Positions 18,590 through 27,840 of a stretch of DNA of 51,289 nucleotides are shown in pieces. The first letter of the stretch is position 1; each line of letters opens with the position of its first letter. Made by a program: the position numbers and the translations under genes. Source of the stretch: SKVR01 sp964453995 (GTDB taxonomy: Bacteria; Bacteroidota; Bacteroidia; Bacteroidales; UBA7960); assembly GCA_964453995.1 (NCBI GenBank), contig CAYVQC010000030.1, positions 1 to 51,289 on the forward strand, in the 5' to 3' direction. The notes beneath the pieces were generated by a model. It worked only from the letters and a program-made list of their open reading frames with translations. It was not told the DNA's origin and searched no databases.

Positions 18590-20119
18590 TTAGTGTTTAA
18601 AATGTCTTACAGATGTCATGACCATAGTCATATCATGTTTGTTGCAGTAATCTATTGATTCATGGTCTCTCACCGACCCACCGGGCTGAATTACGGCATT
18701 AATACCCGCCTGATGTGCTATCTCCACGCAATCGGCAAATGGGAAGAAAGCGTCCGAGGCCATTACAGCACCCTTTAGGGTATGATTAAAATCCACAGCT
18801 TTCACAATGGCCTGTTTCAGGGCATCAACCCTTGACGTTTGCCCGGTGCCGGAAGCCAGAAGTTGCTTTTGGCCTGCCAGCACGATGGCATTGGATTTTA
18901 CATGCTTTACGATCTTATTGGCAAAAACCAGATCTTCTGTCATCTTGTCGTCGGGTTTCAGCAGGGTGGCATTGCTCCAGGTTTCTGAGGGGGTGGTAGC
19001 TGTATTGGCCGATTGGGCCAGAACCCCATTCAATGCCGATCGGAAAAGCCAGGGAGGACGCGCTGCATTATTTATTTTGAGAATAATACGGTTTTTTTTC
19101 TGCTTTAGTATTTCAAGGGCTTTTTCATCATAGCCGGGAGCAAGGATCACTTCAAAGAACAGTTCATTGATATCATACGCAGTATCACTGTCAATGTTAC
19201 GATTGGCAATTAAAATTCCGCCAAAAGCAGAAACAGGATCAGAGGCCAGTGCCAGCTTCCATGCTTCACCAATTGTGGGTCGCGATGCCACGCCGCAGGG
19301 ATTGGTATGTTTGATGATAGCAAATGTTGGTTCGTCAAACTCTGCTATCAGGGCCATGGCCCCGTCAATATCAAGCAAGTTGTTGTAGGATAGCTCTTTT
19401 CCATGAAGCTGAGTAAACACATCGGCCAGATTGCCATAAAAGAAACCTTCCTGGTGCGGGTTTTCTCCATAACGCAAAGGTTTGGCCTGTTGTACACTTT
19501 TCTTGAAAGCCTGTTGATTATCCTCTGCAAGATATTCCCATATGGCTGTATCATAATGAGAAGAAATATTAAAAGCTTGAGAGGCAAATCTTCTGCGTTG
19601 CTCCAGAGTGGTATTGGCACCCTGCTGTTGAAGGATCTCAAGAGTTTCTTTGTAGGAATCCCTGGAGGCAATTATCAGGGTGTGGGCAAAATTTTTGGCA
19701 GCAGCTCTGATGAGTGAAATACCTCCGATGTCAATTTTTTCGATAATCTCCTGCTGCGAGGCACCCTTTGCCACCGTTTCTTCAAAGGGATAAAGATCAA
19801 CCATAACCAAATCGATGGGAGGAATGTTGTGGGCTGATAATTCCTCCAGATCGGAAGGATTATTGCGGCGGTAGAGGATGCCGCCAAAGATGGCCGGATG
19901 CAGTGTTTTAACCCGGCCGCCGAAAACCGAAGGATATCCGGTAAGTTCTTCAACCGCAACGGCATCATAACCAAGCTTGCGGATGTATTCGAGCGTTCCC
20001 CCTGTTGAAAAAAGTTTTACACCTGCTTTTGCAAGTTGTACGATCAGATCTTTTGCCGGTTCTTTGTGAAAAAGGCTTATGAGGGCGCTTTTTACCGGGG
20101 TCATTTTCTGGTTGTCCAT
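18590..20119 (-). CDS. purH: Bifunctional AICAR transformylase / IMP cyclohydrolase
   Basis: A 509-residue enzyme for the last two steps of purine synthesis (formylation of AICAR and ring closure to IMP). The N-terminal MGS-like cyclohydrolase domain (about 1-145) has SLFHKEPAKDLIVQL, STGGTLEY and GGRVKTLHPAIFGG. The C-terminal transformylase domain contains RYGENPHQEGFFYG, the IIKHTNPCGVAS active-site region and SDAFFPFADCVE. It is first in the purH-mreBCD cluster, an arrangement common in Bacteroidota. The start at 20119 (MDNQKMTPVKSALISLFHK) lies 31 nt after a TACTTTTG element. Confidence 0.97.
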   Translation of the reverse strand: MDNQKMTPVKSALISLFHKEPAKDLIVQLAKAGVKLFSTGGTLEYIRKLGYDAVAVEELTGYPSVFGGRVKTLHPAIFGGILYRRNNPSDLEELSAHNIPPIDLVMVDLYPFEETVAKGASQQEIIEKIDIGGISLIRAAAKNFAHTLIIASRDSYKETLEILQQQGANTTLEQRRRFASQAFNISSHYDTAIWEYLAEDNQQAFKKSVQQAKPLRYGENPHQEGFFYGNLADVFTQLHGKELSYNNLLDIDGAMALIAEFDEPTFAIIKHTNPCGVASRPTIGEAWKLALASDPVSAFGGILIANRNIDSDTAYDINELFFEVILAPGYDEKALEILKQKKNRIILKINNAARPPWLFRSALNGVLAQSANTATTPSETWSNATLLKPDDKMTEDLVFANKIVKHVKSNAIVLAGQKQLLASGTGQTSRVDALKQAIVKAVDFNHTLKGAVMASDAFFPFADCVEIAHQAGINAVIQPGGSVRDHESIDYCNKHDMTMVMTSVRHFKH

Positions 20120-20150
20120 TTTGTGATTTTGCCTTTTAGAAACGAAAGAG

Positions 20151-20158
20151 CAAAAGTA
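20151..20158 (-). promoter_or_regulatory. Putative -7 element for the purH-mreBCD operon
   Basis: Minus-strand TACTTTTG followed by C, 31 nt before the purH ATG at 20119. Confidence 0.6.
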
Positions 20159-20226
20159 ATAATAATGGTTGCAAAGCGTACCGTATTAATACTGAAAAAA
20201 CGGTATCCGGCAAGAGAAAAACTCAT

Positions 20227-20234
20227 TACCTTTG
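20227..20234 (+). promoter_or_regulatory. Putative -7 element for the yitT-like gene
   Basis: TACCTTTG followed by C matches TAnnTTTG, 41 nt before the ATG at 20276. It lies back-to-back with the purH promoter in a 156-nt divergent spacer. Confidence 0.55.
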
Positions 20235-20275
20235 CGCGTCAAAAAAATAGTAAAAATTCATAAAATTTATTAGCC

Positions 20276-21181
20276 ATGGCATTTGTTACCAAGGAGAAAC
20301 TTTTTTCACGCAAATGGTTTTATGCTTATTCACTAATCCTGATCGGGTCATTTATAATGGCTGCAGGATTTGTGCTGTTTATCAGTCCATACAAGCTGGT
20401 TCCCGGCGGTGTTTATGGTATTGGTATTGTTTTGTATCACCTTACCGATGGACTGATCCCTGTGGGACTTACCGGTTTGGCATTCAATATTCCACTTACC
20501 ATTATTGGCATAAGGGTATTGGGGCCCCGTTTCGGCGTAAAAACCATTGTAGGTTTTGTCTTCGCCTCCCTTTTCATTGACGGGCTAACCTATTTCTGGG
20601 GCAACCGGCCACTGGTAGAAGATGAAGCATTGTTATCTTCTATCTTTGGAGGTATTCTCATCGGATTTGGCCTGGGATTGATCTTTAAAGCAAAAGCTTC
20701 TTCGGGTGGCTCTTCCATTATGGCGATGCTGGCTACAAAATATACCCGCATACCCGTAGGCCAAACCCTTATTGTAATTGATTCGGTTATAGTATTGTTT
20801 GGACTTGTTGCTTTTGGTCAATGGGATATCCCCTTGTATTCATGGATTGTGATCTTTATTACCGGAAAAGTAATAGATGTTACCATGGAAGGGATCAGCT
20901 ATGAGAAAACTCTTTTTATCATTTCAGACAAATACCAGGAAATCAGCCACAAGATTCTGCATGACTTGAAAAGAGGTGGCACTTTTCTGGAAGGAAAAGG
21001 AATGTATAACAATGCAGAAAAAAAGATCATATTTGTAAATGTTTCACGTCGTGAGTTGTCTATCCTTACTGAATATATAAACGAGATTGATCCTAAGGCG
21101 TTTCTCACAGTAATAGAGGCTTCCGAAATCCTGGGGCAAGGATTTAAATCTCTTGAAAGCCGGGTAGAAGACGATCATTAA
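20276..21181 (+). CDS. YitT-family membrane protein with C-terminal DUF2179 domain
   Basis: A 301-residue protein. About five membrane helices span residues 15-200, including GFVLFISPYKLVPGGVYGIG and the glycine-rich GGILIGFGLGLIFKAKASSGG, which mark the YitT family. The cytosolic C-terminus (about 215-295) matches DUF2179: EKTLFIISDKYQEISHKIL, then FVNVSRRELSILTEYINEIDP. No transport substrate is established for the family. Its stop overlaps that of the convergent MFS gene. Confidence 0.88.
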   Translation: MAFVTKEKLFSRKWFYAYSLILIGSFIMAAGFVLFISPYKLVPGGVYGIGIVLYHLTDGLIPVGLTGLAFNIPLTIIGIRVLGPRFGVKTIVGFVFASLFIDGLTYFWGNRPLVEDEALLSSIFGGILIGFGLGLIFKAKASSGGSSIMAMLATKYTRIPVGQTLIVIDSVIVLFGLVAFGQWDIPLYSWIVIFITGKVIDVTMEGISYEKTLFIISDKYQEISHKILHDLKRGGTFLEGKGMYNNAEKKIIFVNVSRRELSILTEYINEIDPKAFLTVIEASEILGQGFKSLESRVEDDH

Positions 21182-22419
21182 ATGCCCTGGCGGCCCGATT
21201 GCCGTGCATATGCCCCCAAAATAAAGAGTATATTGGCAAGAATAACGCCGATAAGGATAAGGTGTATGTGGTTATAGGTAAACCCCATTTTGATGAGGAA
21301 GCTGTAAACCACCGGTCCCGCAGCGGTACTTGCCACCATTACGAAAGTGAAGATGCTTCTGATACTTCCCAGGCTTTTTACGCCATAGGTTTCGGCATAA
21401 AGAGCATTGCCGGTGGTAGGATTGGCTCCTGCAGTTATTCCGGTCATTAACCAGAAAAAGACAGCAGCCACCGGGTGATCGAAAAGTATGAGAATGAGCA
21501 GCCCTGCTGCCAGTGGCAGCAATACGAACGGAAAGATCCGCCGTGCGGTAAAACGGTCGATCAGCGGGCCGGAAACAATGGAGAAAAAGAAAGATGAGAT
21601 GGCATAAGCTGCAATGCTTAGGGCCATCCATTCTACGGTCCAGCCCTTAAATTCAGCAATAAAGGTTTGAAAGAAAAACAGTGCTGTAAGTGTAAAACCA
21701 ACGATGAAAACAGTAGGTGCGAAAATGTAAAAATTGATGTTGGCAATGATCTCTTTTTGCCGCCACGATCTTTCCGGAACTTCGCTTTGGGCCTGCTTGC
21801 CTGAAACCCTTGCGGAAGGGGTTTCTACAACCATACTTTTATTGGTGGAAGAAAGCAGGTACCAGGCAAGGGGAATTAAGGTAATGGCAATAAAGACAGC
21901 ACTTGCTCCCAGGGACTCTCTCCACCCAATCATACCAATAAGCGAAACAATGGTAATGGGAAAAAGTGCCTCGGCCAATGGGAAACCAAGATAGGCAATA
22001 CTGAGTGCTTTCCCCCTGGCATAGGTAAAGTAGCGCCCCATGGTGGTCATTGAGGTATGCGAAAGAAGCCCCTGCCCGAAAAACCGCAGCATGAAAAATC
22101 CAAGAAACAGCAGTACCAGATTGAAAGCAAAACCTGCTACCAGGTTGGCCGCAATGATACCGGCAACTACCAAAAGGGTGAATTTCATCAGGGGCATACG
22201 GTCTATGAGCTTGCCTGCAAAAATGATGGTAAATCCGCTGCATAGCGTTGCAATGGCATAAATGGAGCTGAATACCGACTGGCTGATGCCAAATTCGCTG
22301 ATGATCTCGGGGATGTAAAGTGACAGCAGGAAAGTTTGGCCAAAACCCGAATAAAAGGTAAGCAGTATAGCAAAGATCAGGATTTTGCGGTTGTGAAGAA
22401 AAAACCGGTAGTAATTCAT
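21178..22419 (-). CDS. Major facilitator superfamily transporter
   Basis: A 413-residue polytopic protein with 12 predicted helices and a central cytoplasmic loop (about 190-220). The first-loop motif AGKLIDRMPLMKF fits the MFS A-motif, and SGPLIDRFTARRIFPF is its C-half counterpart. The substrate is unknown. The ATG at 22419 is chosen because GGAGG lies 10 nt upstream, inside the end of prfC. The longer frame starts at a GTG (22437) that falls within that site. The gene follows prfC by 2 nt, so the two are probably co-transcribed and coupled, and it is tail-to-tail with the yitT-like gene. Confidence 0.85.
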   Translation of the reverse strand: MNYYRFFLHNRKILIFAILLTFYSGFGQTFLLSLYIPEIISEFGISQSVFSSIYAIATLCSGFTIIFAGKLIDRMPLMKFTLLVVAGIIAANLVAGFAFNLVLLFLGFFMLRFFGQGLLSHTSMTTMGRYFTYARGKALSIAYLGFPLAEALFPITIVSLIGMIGWRESLGASAVFIAITLIPLAWYLLSSTNKSMVVETPSARVSGKQAQSEVPERSWRQKEIIANINFYIFAPTVFIVGFTLTALFFFQTFIAEFKGWTVEWMALSIAAYAISSFFFSIVSGPLIDRFTARRIFPFVLLPLAAGLLILILFDHPVAAVFFWLMTGITAGANPTTGNALYAETYGVKSLGSIRSIFTFVMVASTAAGPVVYSFLIKMGFTYNHIHLILIGVILANILFILGAYARQSGRQGI

Positions 22420-22421
22420 AT

Positions 22422-24038
22422 CTATATCACCTCCCACGAAAAGTGAAACTTCAGATCAGGGAAATTTTCCATGGATCTTCTCAGAAGCCACTCCGACTCG
22501 GCCAAGAATACCGGGTTGCCATATTTGTCGGTAACCACATTACGGTATTTCTGGGTGATGAATTCCTGCAATTGTTTGCTGTTGTCAGAGGTGATCCACA
22601 CGGCTTTGTAGTAATTCAGGTAATCAAACCGGCAGGAAGCACCATATTCGTGCAATAACCTGAACTGGATCACCTCAAACTGGAGCTCACCTACCGTACC
22701 GATAATGCGCCTGTTGCCGGGCTGCTGGGTAAAAAGCTGGGCCACCCCCTCATCGGTGAGCTGCCTGATACCTTTTTCCAGTTGTTTGGATTTCATGGGA
22801 TCCGTATTGACCAGTTCCTTGAATATTTCAGGAGAAAATGTGGGAATCCCCTTATAGATCATTTTTTCCCCTTCGGTAAGGGTGTCGCCGATGCGGAAGT
22901 TGCCGGTATCATAAAGGCCAACGATATCTCCCGGGTATGCCTCGTCGATAATGTTTTTGTCGTTGGCCATAAAGCTGGTGGGGTTGCTGAATTTAAAGGT
23001 TTTCCCCTGTTTTACATGCAGGTAGTTTTTGTTTCTTTCAAATTTTCCGGAGCAAACCCTTACAAAAGCAATTCGGTCGCGATGCCTGGGATCCAGGTTG
23101 GCATGGATCTTAAATACAAAGCCGCTGAAAGCCTCTTCGTCAGGTTCTACTTCGCGCACGTTGGTTTGTCGGGGGGCAGGGAAGGGGGCAATATCAATAA
23201 ATGTATCAAGCAGTTCCTTCACACCAAAATTGTTGAGTGCACTTCCAAAGAAAACAGGGGCCACTTCTCCCGAAAGGTATGTGTCAACATTAAAAGGATT
23301 GTACACCCCTTCCACCAGCTCGGCTTCTTCGCGCAGCATATCTGCATGTCCTTCAAGGAGCATGTCGAGCCTGGTATCGTGCAGCGACCGGATTTCGGTA
23401 ACTTCTTCTTCGAGCTTTTGTTTGTTGGGCTTGAAGAAATAGATGTTTTTGTTGATAAGATGATAAACACCCTGGAATGATTTCCCCATGCCAATGGGCC
23501 AGGTAAGAGGTCTTACTTTTATGTTTAGTTTTTCTTCAATTTCATCAAGGATATCAAAAGGACCCTGCCCTTCGCGGTCGAGCTTATTAACAAAAATAAT
23601 CACAGGGGTATTGCGCATACGGCACACCTGCATAAGCTTTTCAGTCTGGGTTTCCACTCCCTTGGCACAGTCGATTACCAGGATTACGCTGTCTACTGCC
23701 GAAAGGGTCCGGTAGGTATCTTCGGCAAAATCCTGGTGGCCGGGTGTGTCGAGCAGGTTTATCTTTACCCCACGATATTCAAAGCCCATAACGGAGGTGG
23801 CCACAGAGATTCCCCGTTGTCTTTCGATCTCCATAAAATCAGATGTAGCTCCCTGCTTGATCTTGTTGGATTTTACAGCACCCGCGGTTTGGATGGCTCC
23901 GCCAAAGAGAAGCAGTTTTTCTGTAAGGGTGGTTTTACCTGCATCGGGGTGGCTGATGATGCCGAAGGTTCTTCTCCGGGAAATTTCCCTTGAAACCAAA
24001 CTGAGCTTAACTTTGGTAGTAGTGGGGGTTGAATTCAA
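22422..24038 (-). CDS. prfC: Peptide chain release factor 3
   Basis: A 538-residue translational GTPase that recycles RF1/RF2 from the ribosome after termination. GTPase motifs: HPDAGKTT (30-37), the switch region ERQRGISVATSV, DTPGHQDF and NKLDREGQ. The RF3-specific domain contains PITWPIGMG-like and ELQFEVIQFRL motifs. Length is typical. A TACCTTTG element lies 61 nt upstream. The next gene downstream is an MFS transporter starting 2 nt after the stop. Confidence 0.97.
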   Translation of the reverse strand: MNSTPTTTKVKLSLVSREISRRRTFGIISHPDAGKTTLTEKLLLFGGAIQTAGAVKSNKIKQGATSDFMEIERQRGISVATSVMGFEYRGVKINLLDTPGHQDFAEDTYRTLSAVDSVILVIDCAKGVETQTEKLMQVCRMRNTPVIIFVNKLDREGQGPFDILDEIEEKLNIKVRPLTWPIGMGKSFQGVYHLINKNIYFFKPNKQKLEEEVTEIRSLHDTRLDMLLEGHADMLREEAELVEGVYNPFNVDTYLSGEVAPVFFGSALNNFGVKELLDTFIDIAPFPAPRQTNVREVEPDEEAFSGFVFKIHANLDPRHRDRIAFVRVCSGKFERNKNYLHVKQGKTFKFSNPTSFMANDKNIIDEAYPGDIVGLYDTGNFRIGDTLTEGEKMIYKGIPTFSPEIFKELVNTDPMKSKQLEKGIRQLTDEGVAQLFTQQPGNRRIIGTVGELQFEVIQFRLLHEYGASCRFDYLNYYKAVWITSDNSKQLQEFITQKYRNVVTDKYGNPVFLAESEWLLRRSMENFPDLKFHFSWEVI

Positions 24039-24098
24039 TGGTTAAAGTGTTGATTGTTAGTAAAGAGCCCTATTCTTAGGGGCCAAAAAAATATTTTG

Positions 24099-24106
24099 CA
24101 AAGGTA
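24099..24106 (-). promoter_or_regulatory. Putative -7 element for prfC
   Basis: Minus-strand TACCTTTG followed by C, 60 nt before the prfC ATG at 24038. Confidence 0.5.
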
Positions 24107-24150
24107 CACAATCGTGTGAAGAAAAAAAAGGAACCCAAACACCCTAAAAA

Positions 24151-24195
24151 TACACCTTTATCAACACCAAAAGTTGAAACGTTGATAAAGGTGTA
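24151..24195 (-). terminator. Intrinsic terminator of the sensor gene
   Basis: A perfect 15-bp inverted repeat (TACACCTTTATCAAC / GTTGATAAAGGTGTA) with a 15-nt spacer. On the minus strand it is followed directly by TTTTT. It lies 51 nt past the stop of the sensor gene and upstream of the prfC promoter. The long perfect stem could also bind a protein. Confidence 0.7.
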
Positions 24196-24245
24196 TGCTA
24201 AAATGAGAAAAGGAGCTAATTCCGATAAAAAGTGAGCATGAGAAT

Positions 24246-26714
24246 TTATTCATTTAACGGAAATACCATTCCCTGCAGATGATGTATCTCCCTGCTCTTG
24301 TTCATGAGCAGGGAGCCGTGTTCTCCTACCTTGTGGTAGCTTCCGTCTTTATGCTTAAGCCTGTATTCTGTATAATAGGAGGTTTTGCCTTTTATAGCTT
24401 TATCTATTACAGCATTTACTTTTTCCCTGTCATCGGGGTGTATGAGGTTGGCATAAGTTATGTTCTTGTTTCCAATAAAATCAGAGGCTTTATAACCGGT
24501 AAGTTTTTCGCAGTAATCACTTATAAAATCCATGGTGAGATCCTCATCGGGGATGCATTGATAAACTATGCCGGGCATATTGTCCACCAGAGTTGAAAGC
24601 TCTTCTTTCAGTTTCTCTATCTCTTTCTGATTCATTTCCATGGTTTCGAGTGCCTTACGGAGTTCTTCTTCCTGCACCCGCATTTGTTCTACCCGCTTTT
24701 GGAGTTCGGTCTGCATTTGTTCATCCCTGAGCTTTTGCTCTTCACTTTTTCGTGCAATTTCTTCCTGGGTGGCTTCGAGTTCTTCCATGTTCTGGCGCAT
24801 TTCCTCTTCCTGGGCTTTCATTTCCTCCGCTTGTTGCTGCGATTGCTCCAGCAGTGAGGCAGTGCGCATGTTGATCTTAACCCCCGACAAGGTGGAGGCA
24901 ATGCTTTCAGCTATTTTTTCAACAAATTCTCTTTCATGGGGCTCAAACTCATTGAAAGAGGCCAGCTCCATTACCCCCAGCACCTCCTGGTTCAATTTCA
25001 GGGGCACAATAAGAAGAGAATCCGGTGATGCCTCTCCCAATCCACTGGTAATGTGGATATAATCCTGTGGTACCTTTTTCAGGTAGATGGTTTGTTTTTC
25101 AAGAAAACATGTCCCGGTAATTCCTTCTCCTACATGAATTTTCCGGGTGAGGAATTTCTCCCGGTCGAAGGCATAACAGGCTGTAAGCTCAAGAAACCTC
25201 TCAGAGGGGTCTTCATCATTGAGCACAAACAAACCACCCTGGTTGATGCTGAGGTATTTCACCATGTTGCGAATGATATTGGATGAAAGCACTCCAATGT
25301 TGTCGTTGTTCCGTCGGAGAATGTCACTAAATTGCGCCAGTCCTTCGGTAGCCCAGTTGCGTTTCCGGTCTTCCTGCTTTCTTTTCTGTTCTTCTGTTTC
25401 GGCTTTTTTCAGGCTGTTGCGCATGTCAATGAGAGCATTGCCTAGTGCATCGTCTTTACTGAGAGGGGTAAACTCATGGTCAAAGTTTTTCTTCTCTATT
25501 TCATTGGCAAACCTGGCCGTAGCTTTCATTCCATCAATAAGCCTGTTGAGAGAGGCAGCAATTTTGCCTATTTCATCCTTGCGTTGAATGGTGTAATTTT
25601 CCGGTTGGATACCTAGCGAAAGCCTTTCCAGGTATTCTGATATCTGGTTGATAGGAGTGGTAATTCGCGACATAAGATGTCTTATGGAAAAGAACACCAG
25701 AAAGATGGAAAAAAACATAGCTGAAAAGATCAATATTCTTACATGACGAAGAATGCTGCCCACAAAATCAAATTCAGATATACTAACCGCCACAAATGTT
25801 TGGTAAGGTTCAAAGAAACGGTAGAAAAGTCTTCTTTTTGGGGCATCGGGGGCGTTTTCTGGCCAGACGTATACAAAACTGCCTTCAGGGTTTTGAAGCA
25901 TTTTCTGAAATACATTTGATTGGGCAATATTTACTCCCTGCTCTGTGGGATGTATCAGAATGTTGCCGTCAATATCAACCAAAAATGGATATCCTGATTC
26001 CATGTAGGTGGTTTCATTGAACTTTTCCTCAAGAATACCAAGATCTTTTTCAGGCATTCCTGTAAAAAGGCTTCCCACCACTTCACCTTCAAGAAACAGG
26101 GGTCCATAGGCCGTGAGGTAATAATCATTAACAACAAATGCCCTCCCTGTGTAGCTCTTTCCGGCCAGAAGTGCTTGCGCTACGGGTGAGCTATCGGGGA
26201 TATATGTTCCGATGGCTCTTTGTCCTCTTTGATTAAGAATATTGGTTGATAATCTAAGAAAGCCTCCATCGATGCGTTGAAAAATTGTTGATAGCACACC
26301 GGTTTGTTCCATCACCTGATCTACGATGGAGTGATTGTTCCATAGCTGTTGTTGATTTATCAGAAGAGGGTAGAAGCTTATACTTCTGGTATTTCCTGTT
26401 TCCTGGTTGGTAACTATGAGTGATTCGGCTAGAGTATCCAGAGAAATTTCCCCGGCATCATCAAGCACATTTTCTGCATATGCCATGGCAAAAGAAACAC
26501 TTTTGCTTTTTGAGCGAAAGTTAAGCTCAAGCATAGTTTGGAGGTCTTTCGCATGAGCCATCATGCGATCGCTATTGCTCTCAATTTCTGTTGATTTACG
26601 GCTATGATATACTACTACTCCCAGAAGTGCAATGATAACCAGCACAAGAGCCGATAGCATAATGGTAAATTTTATATTCAGGAGCAATTGGTTCCAGTAT
26701 GATTTTATATTCAT
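24246..26714 (-). CDS. Membrane Cache-HAMP-GAF-coiled coil-PAS sensor, no output domain
   Basis: An 822-residue sensor. Transmembrane helices are near 17-37 and 327-348. Between them is a large extracytoplasmic domain (about 55-310) with Cache 3/Cache 2 fusion features such as GYPFLVDIDGNILIHP. Then follow HAMP (about 345-400), a GAF domain (about 475-610, with VGEGITGTCFLEKQTIYLKK), a Glu/Gln-rich coiled coil (about 620-705) and a terminal PAS domain (about 705-820, with NMPGIVYQC and IHPDDREKV). No histidine kinase, GGDEF, EAL, phosphatase or HTH domain follows: the protein ends in PAS at a stop with a terminator behind it. It presumably signals through a partner. The ankyrin gene (minus) is upstream, 69 nt away. 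Confidence 0.85.
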   Translation of the reverse strand: MNIKSYWNQLLLNIKFTIMLSALVLVIIALLGVVVYHSRKSTEIESNSDRMMAHAKDLQTMLELNFRSKSKSVSFAMAYAENVLDDAGEISLDTLAESLIVTNQETGNTRSISFYPLLINQQQLWNNHSIVDQVMEQTGVLSTIFQRIDGGFLRLSTNILNQRGQRAIGTYIPDSSPVAQALLAGKSYTGRAFVVNDYYLTAYGPLFLEGEVVGSLFTGMPEKDLGILEEKFNETTYMESGYPFLVDIDGNILIHPTEQGVNIAQSNVFQKMLQNPEGSFVYVWPENAPDAPKRRLFYRFFEPYQTFVAVSISEFDFVGSILRHVRILIFSAMFFSIFLVFFSIRHLMSRITTPINQISEYLERLSLGIQPENYTIQRKDEIGKIAASLNRLIDGMKATARFANEIEKKNFDHEFTPLSKDDALGNALIDMRNSLKKAETEEQKRKQEDRKRNWATEGLAQFSDILRRNNDNIGVLSSNIIRNMVKYLSINQGGLFVLNDEDPSERFLELTACYAFDREKFLTRKIHVGEGITGTCFLEKQTIYLKKVPQDYIHITSGLGEASPDSLLIVPLKLNQEVLGVMELASFNEFEPHEREFVEKIAESIASTLSGVKINMRTASLLEQSQQQAEEMKAQEEEMRQNMEELEATQEEIARKSEEQKLRDEQMQTELQKRVEQMRVQEEELRKALETMEMNQKEIEKLKEELSTLVDNMPGIVYQCIPDEDLTMDFISDYCEKLTGYKASDFIGNKNITYANLIHPDDREKVNAVIDKAIKGKTSYYTEYRLKHKDGSYHKVGEHGSLLMNKSREIHHLQGMVFPLNE

Positions 26715-26783
26715 ATATCGATAAATTGATAAATGCTGCCCTAAAATGCCAAAACGGAATTATGAGTAAAACCGGGGTAAGTG

Positions 26784-27635
26784 CTACTGGTCGAGCGATT
26801 GAAAATATTCCCGGATTTCCATTTGAGCCAGGCCATAATCATTGGCCGATAGACCGTTATTGTCGGTAATAAACCGATCGGCTCCGTTTTCTACCAGCAG
26901 TTTAACCATCTCTATGTTCCCTTCCATAACTGCCTTGATGAGGGGTGTTTTTCCTTCTTTATCCTGGATATTCACATCAGCGCCAAGGTTAATGAGTTCG
27001 CGATGCGCAGGGATCCGGTTGCGGTAGGGATATACCATCAAAACAGGTTTCCCTTCAGGATCGCGCACGTTCATGTCGGCATTGTATTCCACCAGAAGTT
27101 GTACCAATTCGATGTTGTCTCCCAGTTCCATAGCCCGCATCAGGGGGGTTATTCCTTTGATGTCGGCTGTATTGGGATTTGCGCCTGCTTCCAGCAGTGT
27201 TTTAGCTGCCCTGGTGTTGGAAGCATTTACTGCTATCATCAATGCTGTAGCACCATTATTAGCCCTCATTTCAAGGTTGGCACCATTGGTAATGAGATAA
27301 TTCATGATCCTGTGGTTACGCTGAATAGTTGCCTCCATCAAAGGGGTAAAACCTATATGGTTCTGGATATTGATATTGGCATTGTTGGCCAATAGCGATA
27401 CCACCAAATGATAATGGTTTACCTCGGCGGCTCCGATCAATGGAATGTATTGTGGATTACCATCGCCGTTGGGGTTGTCGCCCCGGGCCAGATATCTTTT
27501 TACCCGCGATTGCTTGTTTTCTACCACCGCATTATAAAGGCGTGATTGGGCCACAGTTTCAGCCGTAAAGAAAAGCATGATGAACATGAAAACCGCACTT
27601 AAAGAATTGAAAAACTGTGAAATTTTGATTTTCAT
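26784..27635 (-). CDS. Secreted ankyrin-repeat protein
   Basis: A 283-residue protein. The signal peptide MKIKISQFFNSLSAVFMFIMLFF ends near ETVAQ. The rest is about seven ankyrin repeats with typical GFTPLMEA, GATALMIAV, GITPLMRAM and GKTPLIKAV cores and GAD/GAN turns. Ankyrin repeats mediate protein binding; the partner is unknown. The frame reaches 27683, but the ATG at 27635 puts the signal peptide at the terminus. It lies upstream of the sensor gene in the same direction (69-nt gap), so they may be co-expressed. It is divergent from the M14 peptidase gene. Confidence 0.85.
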   Translation of the reverse strand: MKIKISQFFNSLSAVFMFIMLFFTAETVAQSRLYNAVVENKQSRVKRYLARGDNPNGDGNPQYIPLIGAAEVNHYHLVVSLLANNANINIQNHIGFTPLMEATIQRNHRIMNYLITNGANLEMRANNGATALMIAVNASNTRAAKTLLEAGANPNTADIKGITPLMRAMELGDNIELVQLLVEYNADMNVRDPEGKPVLMVYPYRNRIPAHRELINLGADVNIQDKEGKTPLIKAVMEGNIEMVKLLVENGADRFITDNNGLSANDYGLAQMEIREYFQSLDQ

Positions 27636-27774
27636 AGTAAGTTTTTTTGGTTTTATGATGGTGATTCTGAATGATCTGTTCATAACCGATAAAGCAGTAA
27701 AAATAACTATTTTAGTAAGGTTGCTAATGGGTATTTTACTGATTTTCCAATATTTTTTTAATTAATGTGGATCA

Positions 27775-27799
27775 TATCTTTGAAAGCTTCGTAAATTTG
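27775..27799 (+). promoter_or_regulatory. Two candidate -7 elements for the M14 peptidase gene
   Basis: TATCTTTG (27775-27782) and TAAATTTG (27792-27799) both fit TAnnTTTG, 58 and 41 nt before the ATG at 27841. They also make a GTG start at 27799 unlikely, since it would overlap the element. Confidence 0.5.
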
Positions 27800-27840
27800 T
27801 GCCATTATACCCTTACAAAAATCTTAAAAAAGCACAAATC

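Noticed and set aside
22782..23480. 232-codon plus-strand frame
   Set aside because: Antisense shadow of prfC, whose GTPase motifs are intact.
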